Positions 6,457 to 8,069 of a DNA stretch of 8,069 nt are shown here, in pieces. Origin of the DNA: Bacteroidota bacterium. Its GTDB lineage: Bacteria > Bacteroidota > Bacteroidia > NS11-12g > UBA955. Numbering within the stretch: the first letter of the stretch is position 1; every line of letters begins with the position of its first letter. The stretch is taken from NCBI GenBank assembly GCA_009918425.1, contig RGEC01000097.1, positions 1 to 8,069 on the forward strand, read 5' to 3'. A program made the position numbers and the translations under genes. Under the pieces are notes generated by a model that had not been told where the DNA came from, did no database searches, and worked only from the letters and a program-made list of their open reading frames with translations.

Positions 6457-8069
6457 CCCAAACACACCAATTCCCTTATTCATGCGGGCAGCCCGTATTT
6501 GTTGCAACATGCCCACAATCCGGTAAACTGGATTGAATGGCATAGCGAACTATGGCAGCAGGCTCAGCGTGAAAACAAACCTGTACTCATAAGTGTGGGT
6601 TATAGCGCCTGCCACTGGTGTCATGTAATGGAAAAGGAATGTTTTGAAGATGAAAAAACCGCTGAGCTAATGAATGCATTTTTCATTAATGTGAAAGTAG
6701 ACCGCGAAGAACGACCTGATATTGACATGGTATATATGGATGCCTGCCAGCTGATGACGGGACGGGGTGGCTGGCCTTTGAATGTTTTTTGCCTGCCCGA
6801 TGGCAGACCTGTTTATGCCGGCACCTATTTTCCCAATGAAAAGTGGCAGCAGATATTGCTGCAGATACACAGTTTGTGGGCACATGACAAAGACAAAGCC
6901 CTGGATTATGCCAATAAAGTAATACATGGAATGAAAGGCATGAATGACATTGTCTCATCAGGAGCATCGCAATTTTCCAAATCTGAATTGCCAGCCCTGT
7001 ATGATAAATTAGCCGAAGGATTTGACTGGGATGAAGGCGGTTTCAACAGGGTGCCAAAATTTCCTTTACCCAACCAATACGAATTTCTGCTTGATTACTA
7101 TCTGCAGGCCGATCACGAAGAACCCGACCTGATTGTAGCAGTGGATTTTACCCACTTTTCCCTCCTAAAAATGGCCAATGGCGGCATTTACGATCACCTT
7201 CGGGGCGGATTTTGCCGTTACAGCACCGATGGAAAATGGTTTGCTCCACACTTTGAAAAGATGCTGTATGATAATGCACAGCTTATCAGTTTATATAGCC
7301 GAGCCTACACTATTAAAAATGCTCCACTCTATAAAGAAATTGCCACAGAATGCATTCAATTTTGTTTAAATGAACTCAGCGATGGCAATGCCTTTTTTAG
7401 CGCACTGGATGCCGACAGCGAGGGTGTAGAAGGCAAATTCTATGTATTCAGTCATGCCGAAATGGAGCAATGCCTCAATGCAGAAGAGCTTGAGTTTGCG
7501 AAAACCGTTTTTTCCTGCACTGAAACAGGAAACTGGGAACATGGACAGAATATTCTTTACCGAAAACTGGCGCCCCTGCAAGTGCTGGAAACCCTGAATA
7601 TCGATGTAAGTTCTTACACGGCATTGCTGAAGACTGTGAAACAAAAACTGCGTGATTTTCAGGATTTACGTCCACGTCCGGGACTTGACAATAAAATTAT
7701 TGCCGCCTGGAATGGCCTGATGCTGAAAGCCCTTGCCAATGCAGGTCTTTTTCTGAATAACCCAGACTATATCAACAGGGCCGAGAAACTGGCGGTGTGG
7801 ATTCAGCAAAACCTTTGGTCAGATGCCGAATTATACCGTATTCACAGCCGTGGAAAGAGCTCCATACCCGGCTTTCTGGAAGATTATGCCTATGTATCTG
7901 AAGGTTTACTTGCGCTTTATACGGCTACCGGAAATGAAGAATTCGCACATTTTGCCAAAATACTTGCAGAAAAAGCCATTCAAAAATTTCGCGACCCTGA
8001 AACCGGCACGTTTTATTTCACACCGGAAGATGGAGAAACTCTGATTGTGCGAAAAACGGACCTTGCCGA
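6445..8069 (+). CDS. DUF255 / YyaL-type thioredoxin-domain protein (3' end missing)
   Basis: This protein joins a thioredoxin-like domain to an (alpha/alpha)6-barrel resembling glycosidases and sugar epimerases. The family is known as DUF255, YyaL or spermatogenesis-associated protein 20; its reaction is not established. 541 codons are visible of a usual 670-700, and the frame is open at the window edge. The N-terminus has the family pattern SPYLLQHAHNPVNW (16-29), then the redox motif CHWC (56-59) in GYSACHWCHVM, then VDREERPDID and GGWPLNVF. The barrel shows RVPKFPLPNQYEF, GGIYDHLRGGFCRYSTDGKW, PHFEKMLYDNAQL, SALDADSEGVEGKFYVF, RPRPGLDNKIIAAWNGLM and FLEDYAYVSEGLLALY. There is no signal peptide, so it is probably cytosolic. 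The GTG at 6445 is chosen because a TAA at 6436-6438 closes the frame upstream and the next in-frame ATG lies beyond the CHWC motif. One odd point is LRGGFCRY, where relatives usually have a glycine in place of the arginine. Confidence 0.93.
   Translation, partial: MKANPKHTNSLIHAGSPYLLQHAHNPVNWIEWHSELWQQAQRENKPVLISVGYSACHWCHVMEKECFEDEKTAELMNAFFINVKVDREERPDIDMVYMDACQLMTGRGGWPLNVFCLPDGRPVYAGTYFPNEKWQQILLQIHSLWAHDKDKALDYANKVIHGMKGMNDIVSSGASQFSKSELPALYDKLAEGFDWDEGGFNRVPKFPLPNQYEFLLDYYLQADHEEPDLIVAVDFTHFSLLKMANGGIYDHLRGGFCRYSTDGKWFAPHFEKMLYDNAQLISLYSRAYTIKNAPLYKEIATECIQFCLNELSDGNAFFSALDADSEGVEGKFYVFSHAEMEQCLNAEELEFAKTVFSCTETGNWEHGQNILYRKLAPLQVLETLNIDVSSYTALLKTVKQKLRDFQDLRPRPGLDNKIIAAWNGLMLKALANAGLFLNNPDYINRAEKLAVWIQQNLWSDAELYRIHSRGKSSIPGFLEDYAYVSEGLLALYTATGNEEFAHFAKILAEKAIQKFRDPETGTFYFTPEDGETLIVRKTDLA

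Noticed and set aside
7178..7369. Short + strand frame inside the DUF255 gene, and similar ones at 7366-7644 (-) and 7823-8044 (+)
   Set aside because: All lie inside the continuous DUF255 frame, which matches family motifs along its whole length.
1..8069. Search for a mobile element, defence system, CRISPR array, tRNA or riboswitch
   Set aside because: No repeats with regular spacing, transposase or integrase motifs, tRNA-like cloverleaf or known riboswitch core were seen by eye. Almost all of the window is coding.

Overview
The window looks like an ordinary chromosomal segment from a member of the Bacteroidota. Three things point there: the SecA protein has the long preprotein-binding-domain insertion and overall wording typical of that phylum, it is followed by a small DUF5522 protein, and Shine-Dalgarno-like sequences are largely absent in front of the genes. 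Base composition looks moderate and even throughout. I saw no tRNA, rRNA, insertion sequence, CRISPR array, attachment site or other sign of recent transfer.

Layout on the + strand: positions 1-3089 hold secA, cut at its 5' end by the window edge. Twelve bases later comes a 65-codon DUF5522 gene (3102-3299). A 75-base gap (3300-3374) leads to purH (3375-4871), and five bases after its stop pyrD begins (4877-5893). On the - strand, an unrecognised small secreted protein occupies 5890-6417. It converges on pyrD so tightly that the two stop codons share bases. After a 27-base divergent gap, a DUF255 / YyaL-type thioredoxin-fold protein starts at 6445 (+) and runs off the right edge without a stop.

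Functionally the window mixes housekeeping roles: the ATPase motor of Sec protein export, the last two steps of de novo purine synthesis (AICAR to IMP), and the quinone-linked oxidation of dihydroorotate in pyrimidine synthesis. purH and pyrD probably share a transcript, which would tie the two nucleotide pathways together. The secreted protein and the DUF255 protein are read outward from a common very short control region.

I found no convincing evidence of a new multi-gene system. The least explained items are the cysteine-rich DUF5522 protein, the unrecognised secreted protein, the compact convergent and divergent junctions around it, and some departures from the usual signature in the DUF255 protein.
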